In this document: in pieces, positions 16,057-23,584 of the stretch
Layout of the letters: each line of letters begins with the position of its first letter
Numbering within the stretch: the first letter of the stretch is position 1
Source: CAJQQY01 sp964352225
GTDB lineage: Bacteria; Bacteroidota; Bacteroidia; Chitinophagales; Saprospiraceae
Length of the DNA stretch: 32,298 nucleotides
Direction: 5' to 3'
NCBI GenBank assembly: GCA_964352225.1
Contig: CAYGRM010000028.1
Coordinates: 1-32,298, forward strand
Translations under genes and position numbers: made by a program
Notes under the pieces: model-generated
Told to the model about the DNA's origin: nothing
What the model saw: the letters and a program-made list of their open reading frames with translations, nothing else
Databases searched by the model: none

Positions 16057-16144
16057 CAAATCTATACACAATGTAAAAATAGAAAAGTGATGAGAGTCAC
16101 ATAGCTAGGTGACTTTTGTCAAAACGCTAGATGATTTTCATCAC
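16057..16144 (-). promoter_or_regulatory. Three tandem Crp/Fnr-like sites plus -7 box for persulfide dioxygenase
   Basis: Sites: GTGATGAGAGTCAC (16087-16100), GTGACTTTTGTCAA (16109-16122) and ATGATTTTCATCAC (16131-16144). Their centres are 16093.5, 16115.5 and 16137.5, spaced exactly 22 bp, about two helical turns, so all face the same side of the DNA. The minus-strand box TAGATTTG (16057-16064) is centred exactly 33 bp from the nearest site. Confidence 0.8.
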
Positions 16145-16164
16145 TTTTACAACAATACATTTAC

Positions 16165-16187
16165 AAAAAATAACTTGGTTATTTTTT
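16165..16187 (-). terminator. Short terminator hairpin after the ligase-CBS gene
   Basis: AAAAAATAAC (16165-16174) and GTTATTTTTT (16178-16187) pair perfectly around a 3-nt loop. The hairpin ends just downstream of the stop at 16192. The stem is mostly A:T, but the U-rich side on the minus strand supports termination. Confidence 0.55.
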
Positions 16188-16191
16188 TTTC

Positions 16192-18072
16192 TTAAACTGC
16201 TGAATTACTAAACACTTTTTCCATATCGCGCTGAGTAATCATCCCTACCAATTTATTTTTATAAACGACTGGAACACCACTCAATTCTTTTTCATCCATC
16301 ATTTCTTTCGCCGCTTTGAGCGAAGTAGTGGCTGAAATAGAAATAAGGTTTTCCAACATGATATCTTTTGCAAAAGGAGTATTCTCTGAGGGATCAATTT
16401 CAATTCTAGCAATCATTCCATCGGTGATTAATCCGATCAAATCACCATTTTTATTTTCGACCGGAAGATGATGTATATTATTCCATGCTAAAATATGCTT
16501 TACAAATTCAAAACTATCATGCTCTTGAACGGAGAAAACATCTCTTGTCATCAAATCCTCCACAGTAGTTTTAGTACTGGAAATAGAATGAATTCTAGAA
16601 TTAAAGTTTTCCCATTCATATAATGGGATATTCTCGTCTTGATATTCAAGCATCTGCTTAACTATTTCTTTTTCAGCAATAGTATCCCCAAATAATTTAG
16701 ATAATTTCCGGAAATTCTTAACTATCCAACTCGATCCCGTAACTTCTGCTTCTACCCTTTTTTCAAAAACACCTAAATATTTTTCAATGTCCTCAGCTGC
16801 AACATTCGATTTTTTCAATCCTTCTTCAGCTTGGGGTATTAACTTATAAAGGAGTAATTCTTTTGCTGAATAATTTTTCCCATACCATTCAAAAACGGAG
16901 TTCAATCCGGTTCGTGCAGCTTTGATGAAATTTTCTTTTGCCACTCTAAAATCTTGTTTTTTCCAAAATTCTACCCCGCCTTCAGGTTCAGATTTCATCA
17001 ATCCTGTCCAGAAAGCAAAGTTGGCCATTTCATCAATTCCAGTTGGTCCAGCAGGAATATATCGACACTCAATCCTCAGGTGAGGTGAGGTTTTAGAAAA
17101 ACCATAACATAAACGATTCCAAGTATAAGTCGTTCCATTGTGCAATCGAATAGCTCTGAGGTTGGGTATTTCTCCTTTTTGCAACAATGCTTTTGCATCT
17201 TGAAAATCATCAGAAGTTACAATCAATGGAAACCGCATGACATCGTTTTTCCAAAGCTCAGCAGGTGATTTCTGTAACCAGTCATTTCCAAAATATACTC
17301 GAGGTAATTTTTTTCTTAAAAACTTTTCAGAGCTCCTGGTATCCAAACTTTGCTTGAATAAGGCGATCCGAGATTCAGCCCAAAGCTCATTTCCAAAAAG
17401 CATTGGGGAATTAGTACAAGCAGAAAGAACTGGTCCTGAAATCATTTGAGACCAGTTGTGTTGATTCGCAAATTCCTTTGGTCGCATTTGCAAGTGTAAT
17501 TGAAAACTAGTATTGCATGCCTCGAACAAAACGGAACCTAATGACAATATCACTTCATCCACTCCTTGCATATAAATTTCAAAATTTGCTCCCCGGAGTT
17601 CTGATAACTTGGTACTCAAAGTTTGATACCGTTGGATGGGAGTCATATTTTCAAAATTCAAATGGCGATATTTTAAAGTCGGTAAAATTCCCGCCATCAA
17701 AATATGAGCTTGATGTTGAGCAGCTAGTTTTTTTCCTTTTCCTAGGAGTTCAAAAAGTTGTTTTTCCATGGCTGAAAAACAATCACCACCGAGTCGGAAT
17801 GGGTCTAAATTAATTTCTAGGTTAAATAAAGCAAGTTCATTCGTATAATGATCGTCATCAATTTCAGCCAATATTTCTAAAGCCTTCATCGAAGGTTCGT
17901 AATCATTGTTAACGATACAAAGTTCTTGTTCAGCTCCAATATGTAACGGATCTTTTTCAAACATATCTTCCTCTAGCATCCATTCAAATGCTTCCACATC
18001 AGCTAATACACTTTGATACATTTTCCTACGATCCTCAGCATCGGTAATTTTTCTTACTCGAAAATCTCCCAT
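16192..18072 (-). CDS. Glutamate-cysteine-ligase-like protein fused to a CBS pair
   Basis: 626 aa, cytoplasmic. Residues about 38-400 match the GCS2-type carboxylate-amine ligase family: GAEQELCIVN (46-55), the ELALFNLEINLDP strand, HNGTTYTWNRLCYG and the PHLRIECRYIPAGPTGIDE segment that lines the active site. Residues 504-626 are a CBS pair (LMTRDVFSV ... HHLPVENKNGDLIGLIT and SGVPVVYKNKLVGMITQRD), normally an adenine-nucleotide sensor. The ligase part may form gamma-glutamyl-type bonds, perhaps for a thiol cofactor serving sulfide oxidation; this is inference. Its ATG overlaps the stop of the upstream CBS gene by one base (TAATG), so the two are translated in coupling. The promoter is at 18523-18566. 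Confidence 0.85.
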   Translation of the reverse strand: MGDFRVRKITDAEDRRKMYQSVLADVEAFEWMLEEDMFEKDPLHIGAEQELCIVNNDYEPSMKALEILAEIDDDHYTNELALFNLEINLDPFRLGGDCFSAMEKQLFELLGKGKKLAAQHQAHILMAGILPTLKYRHLNFENMTPIQRYQTLSTKLSELRGANFEIYMQGVDEVILSLGSVLFEACNTSFQLHLQMRPKEFANQHNWSQMISGPVLSACTNSPMLFGNELWAESRIALFKQSLDTRSSEKFLRKKLPRVYFGNDWLQKSPAELWKNDVMRFPLIVTSDDFQDAKALLQKGEIPNLRAIRLHNGTTYTWNRLCYGFSKTSPHLRIECRYIPAGPTGIDEMANFAFWTGLMKSEPEGGVEFWKKQDFRVAKENFIKAARTGLNSVFEWYGKNYSAKELLLYKLIPQAEEGLKKSNVAAEDIEKYLGVFEKRVEAEVTGSSWIVKNFRKLSKLFGDTIAEKEIVKQMLEYQDENIPLYEWENFNSRIHSISSTKTTVEDLMTRDVFSVQEHDSFEFVKHILAWNNIHHLPVENKNGDLIGLITDGMIARIEIDPSENTPFAKDIMLENLISISATTSLKAAKEMMDEKELSGVPVVYKNKLVGMITQRDMEKVFSNSAV

Positions 18073-18503
18073 TAGTTATTCTTTTGATTGAAAAAATAGT
18101 CTAGTATATCTAAAGGTGTGACCATGCCGACCAACTTCCCCTTGCTAATTACAGGAAGCGCTCTAAATTTATTTTTCTTAAAAACATGGTAAGCATCTTC
18201 AATTGGATCGTGAGGATTGAGGTGTACGACCCCTTTGGTCATAATATCTCTAGTCAATAAAGTTTGAAATAGAGTTGCATTATATTCTTCGATATTATGT
18301 ATTCTGAAATGAGTTGTTCCATTTTTGATTCTTTCAAAATCAGTTCGACTAATGATACCTTCAATACAATCATCAGCATTAACGATAGGAATATGATGGA
18401 AAGAATTTTCTTTAAAAATCTTAGCAACTTTTGTTACCGTTTCATCAAAGCGAACGGTAATTAGTTCGGTGGTCATGATCTCTTGGATAGTGATATTTCG
18501 CAT
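18072..18503 (-). CDS. Stand-alone CBS-pair protein
   Basis: 143 aa consisting of two CBS motifs and little else. CBS1: IMTTELITVRFDETVTKVAK ... HHIPIVNADDCIEGIISRTDF; CBS2: DIMTKGVVHLNPHDPIEDAY ... FRALPVISKGKLVGMVTPLDI. Such proteins (Bateman modules) bind AMP/ATP-type ligands and regulate partners. Its gene overlaps the ligase-CBS gene by one base, suggesting that the two products work together. Its start lies 20 nt from a -7 box with the shared activator palindrome. Confidence 0.9.
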   Translation of the reverse strand: MRNITIQEIMTTELITVRFDETVTKVAKIFKENSFHHIPIVNADDCIEGIISRTDFERIKNGTTHFRIHNIEEYNATLFQTLLTRDIMTKGVVHLNPHDPIEDAYHVFKKNKFRALPVISKGKLVGMVTPLDILDYFFNQKNN

Positions 18504-18522
18504 AATTTTCGATTTGTTTACC

Positions 18523-18618
18523 GCAAGATATTACGAACGAAAAAAAAGAAAAGTGATTTATGTCACCTTTTTCGCATGATAAAAATCAATATTTAAAATG
18601 GTAGAGTTTACGAATTTG
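18523..18618. promoter_or_regulatory. Divergent Crp/Fnr-like control region between two CBS genes
   Basis: GTGATTTATGTCAC (18553-18566) is a good palindrome; on the minus strand TATCTTGC (18523-18530) is centred exactly 33 bp away. A second, Fnr-like site ATGATAAAAATCAA (18576-18589) is centred 23 bp from the first. On the plus strand CGAATTTG (18611-18618) is centred 32 bp from it, with only the TTTG half matching well. Confidence 0.6.
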
Positions 18619-18687
18619 GCATTTGTAAATGATTTTCTAACAATGAAGTTGAATATCAATAGCTTCAAATAAAATAGACGTAAAAGT

Positions 18688-19107
18688 ATGAACACGAAAG
18701 TTGCTGACATTATGGTTGAATCTGTGATTACTACTCACCAACACCAAACTATTGGACACATCAAAGATATCATGAAGCGTAATAAAGTTTCATCTCTCCC
18801 CATTGTAAGTGCGGATGATGAAGTAGAAGGAATTATCACCTTCAGAGATTTAACTGCTGAAGTTTCAGATGAAACTCAAGTTAGACATATCATGTCAAAA
18901 CAAGTTTTAACTATTCCTCAATATTCGGGAGTTCACATTGCAGCGCGAATTATGCGGAACCATCATATTCATCATTTGGTGGTTACTCACGAAAAGAAAA
19001 TTGTCGGAGTACTTAGCTCTTTTGACTTAATCAAATTAGTAGAGGATCATCGATTTGTTATGAAAAATGGACCAAATAAATCTGGCAAAAAAGGTAGCCG
19101 AACTTAA
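18688..19107 (+). CDS. Stand-alone CBS-pair protein
   Basis: 139 aa with two CBS motifs (KVADIMVESVITTHQHQT ... VSSLPIVSADDEVEGIITFRDL and RHIMSKQVLTIPQYSGVH ... IHHLVVTHEKKIVGVLSSFDL) and a short basic tail. A histidine-rich stretch NHHIHH precedes the second beta strand. It is transcribed away from the other CBS genes, out of a shared control region, and is followed 89 nt later by a potassium-channel-like gene. It may sense nucleotides and act on the channel or on the sulfur enzymes; this is inference. Confidence 0.9.
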   Translation: MNTKVADIMVESVITTHQHQTIGHIKDIMKRNKVSSLPIVSADDEVEGIITFRDLTAEVSDETQVRHIMSKQVLTIPQYSGVHIAARIMRNHHIHHLVVTHEKKIVGVLSSFDLIKLVEDHRFVMKNGPNKSGKKGSRT

Positions 19108-19118
19108 AGCATGAACTA

Positions 19119-19152
19119 AGAACTTCCAGATTTTTAAAATTCTGGAAGTTCT
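19119..19152 (+). repeat. 12-bp hairpin between CBS and channel genes
   Basis: AGAACTTCCAGA (19119-19130) and TCTGGAAGTTCT (19141-19152) pair perfectly around a 10-nt AT loop. No T tract follows on the plus strand, so it is a weak terminator at best. Hairpins of this AACTTCCAGA type are, as I recall, frequent intergenic elements in Bacteroidota. Confidence 0.6.
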
Positions 19153-19196
19153 ACCATTTATGAAACAAAAAGTCTTCTGAGAAAATCCTCATATCT

Positions 19197-19865
19197 ATGG
19201 ACTACAAAATCCTCCATCGTTTTTTAGAGAAAAATGAATTTCTTTTTTTATTAATTTTTCTGTTGGCCTTCCTTTTACTTCCTTCTTTTTTTACTGATCC
19301 TGATGTGAAAGATGGAACTATTTATGGATTATTGATTGCCGTAATTCTCATTGGAATTTATGAATTATCAGAATCTAATCACAGTTTTTGGGCTGGAGTA
19401 ATTTTTGGTTTAATCGCTTTGATATCCAACAGTATTTATATTTCAGAAAATTATACTTTTATTTTTCTCATCCGAATGGGAAGCTTAGTGGGCTTCTTTG
19501 GCTTATTAACTATTCATCTTTTGATGCGCATTGCCAAGACTCGTTTGATTAATACCAACTTAATCTATGGAGCTATCAATGGCTATATTTTAATTGGATT
19601 AATTGGTGGAATGGGCTTTCGGTTGATTAATCATTTTTATCCCCACTCCTTTGTTTTTGAAAGTGGACTGGAAGCCAAAATTGACGACCTCACTTATTTT
19701 AGTTTTATCACCCTTTCATCTTTGGGGTATGGAGATATTACTCCCGTCACTCCGCCTGGTCAAGCTTTATCTGTTTTCATTAGTATTTGTGGGCAGATGT
19801 ACNNNNNNNNNNTGATTGTGATTATTATTGGAAAATTTATTTTGATTAAGAAAAAGACATCTTAA
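19197..19865 (+). CDS. Potassium-channel-like membrane protein
   Basis: About 222 aa with some six hydrophobic segments and the K+ selectivity filter TLSSLGYGD (residues 172-180) between the last two helices (Ion_trans_2 type pore). No cytoplasmic RCK domain follows; the protein ends in a short basic tail. Ten N's (19803-19812) interrupt the last helix after GQMY, with the frame kept, so the exact residues and length there are unknown. It may form a tetrameric K+ pore. Its upstream neighbour is a CBS protein, 89 nt away. Confidence 0.85.
   Translation: MDYKILHRFLEKNEFLFLLIFLLAFLLLPSFFTDPDVKDGTIYGLLIAVILIGIYELSESNHSFWAGVIFGLIALISNSIYISENYTFIFLIRMGSLVGFFGLLTIHLLMRIAKTRLINTNLIYGAINGYILIGLIGGMGFRLINHFYPHSFVFESGLEAKIDDLTYFSFITLSSLGYGDITPVTPPGQALSVFISICGQMYXXXXIVIIIGKFILIKKKTS
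19803..19812. other. Assembly gap (10 N) in the channel gene
   Basis: Ten undetermined bases inside the final transmembrane helix. The reading frame is open and sensible on both sides. Confidence 0.95.
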
Positions 19866-19990
19866 AAATTCTCACTTATTATTTAAGTCTACTTTTTTTC
19901 GAGATTTTCGAATAATCAACTTGCTTCATCTTTTTCATAACAGAGTAAATACAAAACTATACCCGATCAAAAAAAATCATACTATTAAAA

Positions 19991-20021
19991 ATAAAAAAGA
20001 GAGTCAAATAATATTTGACTC
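19991..20021 (-). terminator. Rho-independent terminator of the rhodanese gene
   Basis: GAGTCAAATA (20001-20010) and TATTTGACTC (20012-20021) form a strong inverted repeat. On the minus strand a T-rich tract follows (A's at 19993-19998). It lies 85 nt past the stop of the rhodanese at 20106. Confidence 0.7.
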
Positions 20022-20105
20022 CCTTAAACCCAATTCTGCTTGCCGAAGCAAACAGTAAACCAAATGAAAACAATCTACATAAAACGATTCTCCAAAAATC
20101 GTTTC

Positions 20106-20420
20106 CTAATTTCTTAAAGCGTCTCGAACACTATTCCAACTACCTCCGTTATACACTTCAATTCCTGCACTTTTCAAAGTGGAAGCAGCATTCCCAGATC
20201 TTGCTCCTGACCGACAACAAGTGATAATCGGCTTATTTTTTTGCTTAATTTTTTTGATACTTCTTGAGATATCAGACAAAGGAATATTAATCGCTTTTTT
20301 CACATGTCCTTGCTTAAACTCTTGAGGACTTCTAACATCAATAATAATTGCTCCTCGCTTCATCAATTCAGCATAATCCAAATCTTCGAAGCCTAATAAT
20401 TTTTTGATAAATGAAATCAT
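20106..20420 (-). CDS. Single-domain rhodanese with CC active site
   Basis: 104 aa, cytoplasmic. The domain has IIIDVRSPQEF, GHVKKAINIPL and the active loop CCRSGARS; C69 is the catalytic cysteine and C68 is adjacent. It is transcribed away from the SQR-like/TusE/DsrE2 operon from a shared control region, which suggests that it feeds sulfane sulfur into or out of that relay. Confidence 0.92.
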   Translation of the reverse strand: MISFIKKLLGFEDLDYAELMKRGAIIIDVRSPQEFKQGHVKKAINIPLSDISRSIKKIKQKNKPIITCCRSGARSGNAASTLKSAGIEVYNGGSWNSVRDALRN

Positions 20421-20437
20421 AGTTACTTTTTTTATTG

Positions 20438-20579
20438 CAAAGATAAAGGCAGTCTATCCTTTTTGTATGTGAGCATGGTCACACAACATCTCTTTTCTAG
20501 AAAAAAAATATAGTGACAAAAATCACCAAGGCTGTGTAATCAATATCACCTTTATTATTTTTTTCAAGGAATACCTTTG
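20438..20579. promoter_or_regulatory. Divergent control region with three Crp/Fnr-like sites
   Basis: Sites: GTGAGCATGGTCAC (20469-20482), GTGACAAAAATCAC (20513-20526) and GTAATCAATATCAC (20536-20549). On the plus strand TACCTTTG (20572-20579) is centred exactly 33 bp from the third site. On the minus strand TATCTTTG (20438-20445) is 34 bp from the first. The second and third sites are 23 bp apart. Both the rhodanese and the SQR-like operon would be controlled. Confidence 0.8.
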
Positions 20580-20608
20580 ACATGAAAATAATCATAAAAC
20601 AATAACGA

Positions 20609-21865
20609 ATGAAAAATTTAATAATACTAGGTGCCGGAACATCAGGCACTATGATGGCTAACCATTTAAGAAAAAGGCTTACAAAGGATCAATGGAATAT
20701 TACCATTGTTGACAAGGAAGAAACTCATTATTACCAACCTGGGTTTTTGTTCCTCCCTTTTGACCTTTACAAACCAAAGCAGGTAAAAAAATCTATCGAT
20801 AAATTTATTCCAAAAGGAGTGAATTTAATCCGTGAAAAAATAGATCGAATTGAAAAAGATTCTGATCAAGTAATTCTGCAAAATGGAGAAACCCTTGCTT
20901 ATGATATTTTAATTATAGCTACGGGAACTGATATTGCCCCTCAAGAAATTGAAGGTATGGACGGTGACGGTTGGCAAAAAGACGTTTTTGATTTTTACAC
21001 TTTTGAGGGTGCTAAGAATCTTAGAGATAAATTGAGAGAATGGGAAGGAGGAAAAATGGTCGTTCATATATGTGAAATGCCCATCAAGTGTCCTGTGGCG
21101 CCGTTGGAATTTGCCTTTTTAGCGGATTCATTTTTTATCAATAAAGATATGAGAGACAAAGTTGATCTGACTTTTGTCACTCCGATGGATGGTGCATTTA
21201 CTAAACCAACTGCCACCAAAGAATTAAATCATCTTTTGGAAGAAAAGAATATTAAGATCGTTCCCAACTTCAATATCGAAAAGGTAGATAATGAAAATAA
21301 AAAAATCGTTGACTACGGAGGTGTAGAAGTTGAGTATGATTTATTGGTAACCGTTCCAACGAATATGGGTGATCCAATGATTGAAAGATCTGGTTTTGGT
21401 GATGATCTAAATTTTGTCCCAACAGACAAATCAACCCTTCAAAGTAAGGTGAAAGAAAACATTTTTGCGATAGGAGATGCGACAAATATTCCAGCTTCAA
21501 AAGCCGGTTCTGTAGCTCATTTCGAGGCAGAAATTTTATTAGAAAATATTTTAAGATTCATCGACGGAAAAGAACTCAAAGCTTCTTTCGATGGTCACGC
21601 CAATTGTTTTATCGAGACTGGTCACGGAAAAGCATTGTTGATTGATTTCAATTATACTCACGAACCAGTAACTGGATCTTTCCCTTTACCTGGCGTTGGT
21701 CCACTTCGATTATTGAAAGAAAGTCGAATGAATCATTTTGGAAAATTAGCTTTCCGCTGGATTTATTGGAACATGTTGATTAAAGGAACTCATATTCCTT
21801 TTGTTTCCTCAGCAATGAGTACAGCTGGTAAAGATTTAAAAGAAAAAGAAACTCCAATTTTATAA
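20609..21865 (+). CDS. SQR-like FAD-dependent sulfide/sulfur oxidoreductase
   Basis: 418 aa. FAD motifs: LGAGTSG (7-13), HYYQPGF (40-46), ATGTD (104-108) and FAIGDATNIPASKAG. Cysteines C155 and C161 (in CEMPIKCPVAP) and C333 (HANCFIETG) are placed as in the sulfide-binding cysteines of SQR. The sequence around C161 (KCPVAPLEFAF) resembles non-type II SQRs rather than the one at 180-1376. The C-terminal region has the amphipathic stretch FRWIYWNMLIKG that in SQRs anchors to the membrane. It is the first gene of a tight operon with TusE/DsrC-like and DsrE2-like genes. The exact electron acceptor is unknown. Confidence 0.88.
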   Translation: MKNLIILGAGTSGTMMANHLRKRLTKDQWNITIVDKEETHYYQPGFLFLPFDLYKPKQVKKSIDKFIPKGVNLIREKIDRIEKDSDQVILQNGETLAYDILIIATGTDIAPQEIEGMDGDGWQKDVFDFYTFEGAKNLRDKLREWEGGKMVVHICEMPIKCPVAPLEFAFLADSFFINKDMRDKVDLTFVTPMDGAFTKPTATKELNHLLEEKNIKIVPNFNIEKVDNENKKIVDYGGVEVEYDLLVTVPTNMGDPMIERSGFGDDLNFVPTDKSTLQSKVKENIFAIGDATNIPASKAGSVAHFEAEILLENILRFIDGKELKASFDGHANCFIETGHGKALLIDFNYTHEPVTGSFPLPGVGPLRLLKESRMNHFGKLAFRWIYWNMLIKGTHIPFVSSAMSTAGKDLKEKETPIL

Positions 21866-21884
21866 TTATAAAAAAATAAATGTC

Positions 21885-22196
21885 ATGATGGAAAGAACTT
21901 ATGCAGGCACTTGTGTCCAATGTAGCGACCAAGGATATTTAACTCAACTCGATCAATGGAATCGAGAAATCGCAACTGAAATCGCAGCTGAAGAGGAAAT
22001 AGTTTTGACCGACAAGCATTGGGAGGTACTTGATTACCTTCAGCAACAATGTAAAAATGAAGTCGCCTTAACTATTAGAGGAATAGGTAAAAGTGGTGTG
22101 GTAAACATCAAAGAATTTTACGCTTTATTTCCAGGTGGTCCTTTGAAAAAAGCAAGTAGAATTGCCGGAATACCTAAACCAGTAAGTTGTATTTAA
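21885..22196 (+). CDS. TusE/DsrC-like sulfur carrier protein
   Basis: 103 aa. The DsrC fold signature is clear: LDQWNREIATEIAAEE, LTDKHWEVLDYLQ, and the flexible C-terminal arm with RIAGIPKPVSCI. The penultimate cysteine (C102) that carries sulfur is present. The second cysteine of true DsrC, 11 residues earlier, is serine here (KASRIAG), so it belongs with single-cysteine TusE-like carriers. Unusually it has an N-terminal CVQC (C10, C13). It lies 19 nt after the SQR-like stop and 19 nt before the DsrE2-like gene. It probably relays sulfane sulfur between them. Confidence 0.9.
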   Translation: MMERTYAGTCVQCSDQGYLTQLDQWNREIATEIAAEEEIVLTDKHWEVLDYLQQQCKNEVALTIRGIGKSGVVNIKEFYALFPGGPLKKASRIAGIPKPVSCI

Positions 22197-22215
22197 CAAA
22201 ATAAAAACCACGAAT

Positions 22216-22707
22216 ATGAATAATACAAATGGCGAAAGCAAAAAAGTAAAAAAGATGATGCTCATTCTTTCCAAAGCAACTTTGGATAATGCATACGCTT
22301 GCTTCATTCTTGCGAATGGAGCTAGAATGGAAGGTATCGAATCAGAAATATTCTTTACATTTTTTGGATTGGAAGCGATCCAAAAAGAAAAATTAGATCA
22401 CCTTCATGTTGCAACAGTTGGAAATCCTGCAATGCATATTCCCACTATGCTGGGCGGTTTGCCAGGCATGGAAGCTGTAGCCACTAAAATGATGAAATCT
22501 AAAATTGAGAAATTAGACATTCCACCTATTGGAGAATTTTTGGAAATCCTGACTGCTTCAGGAACTAAACTTTGGGCTTGTAAATTAGCGATGGATATGT
22601 TTGATTTAAAGGAAGAAGACCTTATTGATGATGTTGATGGAGTTCTGACTGTAGGGGATTTTTATGCTCGTGCAGAGGGAGATGGAACTCATGTAATATT
22701 CATCTAA
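22216..22707 (+). CDS. DsrE2-like sulfur-transfer protein
   Basis: 163 aa. Members of the DsrE/DsrF/DsrH-like DsrE2 group, also annotated 'peroxiredoxin family protein', bind sulfane sulfur. Seen: a Rossmann-like start (MMLILSKATLDNAY), C29 in NAYACFILANGARMEG, C122 in LWACKLAMDMF, and the IFFTFFGLEA strand. C29 and C122 are likely sulfur-binding residues. Internal ATGs at residues 14-15 are alternative starts. It is the last gene of the operon, with a strong terminator 37 nt later. Confidence 0.9.
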   Translation: MNNTNGESKKVKKMMLILSKATLDNAYACFILANGARMEGIESEIFFTFFGLEAIQKEKLDHLHVATVGNPAMHIPTMLGGLPGMEAVATKMMKSKIEKLDIPPIGEFLEILTASGTKLWACKLAMDMFDLKEEDLIDDVDGVLTVGDFYARAEGDGTHVIFI

Positions 22708-22743
22708 GACACTATAGAAATACGTTATTTATAAAATAGTAAG

Positions 22744-22777
22744 AGCCTTGTTAGAAATTCTAACAAGGCTTTTTTTA
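22744..22777 (+). terminator. Rho-independent terminator of the SQR-like/TusE/DsrE2 operon
   Basis: AGCCTTGTTAGAA (22744-22756) and TTCTAACAAGGCT (22758-22770) form a long stem followed by TTTTTTT. Confidence 0.93.
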
Positions 22778-22800
22778 TTTACGATAATGGTATATAAATA

Positions 22801-23298
22801 CTACCTCGTTGCCTTTTTGATTAACTTAAATGCCCAATCATAGTGACTAGAAGTAGCCGAAATTAGGTAAGCTCCAAGAGAAGTTGATCCAGTCCATTTA
22901 TATCTTTTCTTTTCAAAAAGTTCCTCGTCAGAATGCTTTTCAATTATCTTTTGAACGTCTTTAAAACTTTTTTTCAAAAGAGCTTTAGCCTTTTTTAGTT
23001 CTGTGTTTTGGTACTTTTCAAAAATCCATTTATTCAATTCTGGCGTAGTTTTCCAAGTATATCCTTTGGCAGGCATTTCAGGTTTTTCGCCAGACATACC
23101 AATTTTATACCACTCCAACATCAACAAATGCCAATGATGAAGGTGAGCCAAAACATCTCGAATATTTCTATTCATTGTTCCTTCAGGGAATTCTTTGAGT
23201 TGCACTTCCCCCCTCTTTTGCTCAATAAACTCATTAAGTTTTTTAAAATTTTCACTACTTGAATCGAGGAGTTCAGATTTGGATTTTGGTCGAGCCAT
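22801..23298 (-). CDS. ClbS/DfsB-family four-helix-bundle protein
   Basis: 165 aa, cytoplasmic. It matches the ClbS/DfsB (DUF1706) family in order: MARPKSKSELL, RDVLAHLHHWH, the PAKGYTWKTTPELN turn, HSDEELFEKKRYKWTGSTS and SSHYDWAFKLIKK. Length is normal. The family includes the colibactin self-resistance protein ClbS, a cyclopropane hydrolase, and DinB-like relatives; most members have unknown substrates. No biosynthetic cluster is present here, so only a general role in detoxification or stress is suggested. It lacks the shared activator site. Confidence 0.88.
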   Translation of the reverse strand: MARPKSKSELLDSSSENFKKLNEFIEQKRGEVQLKEFPEGTMNRNIRDVLAHLHHWHLLMLEWYKIGMSGEKPEMPAKGYTWKTTPELNKWIFEKYQNTELKKAKALLKKSFKDVQKIIEKHSDEELFEKKRYKWTGSTSLGAYLISATSSHYDWAFKLIKKATR

Positions 23299-23530
23299 TT
23301 AAGTTATTTTTTTTCTAAAAAAATTTAAAAATAATTTGACATTTTTAAATAGACCTATTAAATTTGTTTTAGAAATACAGAGTCATAAATATTACTTTGA
23401 GAACCACCAAGCGACCACTTTTTTGTTCTCAAAAATGTATGAAGTAAGGAATCATTGTTTGTAATTTTTTAGTATTCTGTTTTATCCTTACTTGGTTTAT
23501 TAAATTTTTTATTAATTTATTCAACCTACC

Positions 23531-23565
23531 TTGCCGAGGGTTTTGAGCTTTGCTCCCCTCGGCAA
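23531..23565 (-). terminator. Stem-loop downstream of hemN
   Basis: TTGCCGAGGG (23531-23540) pairs perfectly with CCCTCGGCAA (23556-23565). The loop contains a small nested GAGC/GCTC hairpin. No T tract follows on the minus strand, whereas the plus side is AT-rich. It lies 20 nt past the hemN stop, so it may end or stabilise that transcript. Confidence 0.55.
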
Positions 23566-23584
23566 TATTTATTTTATCAAACCA

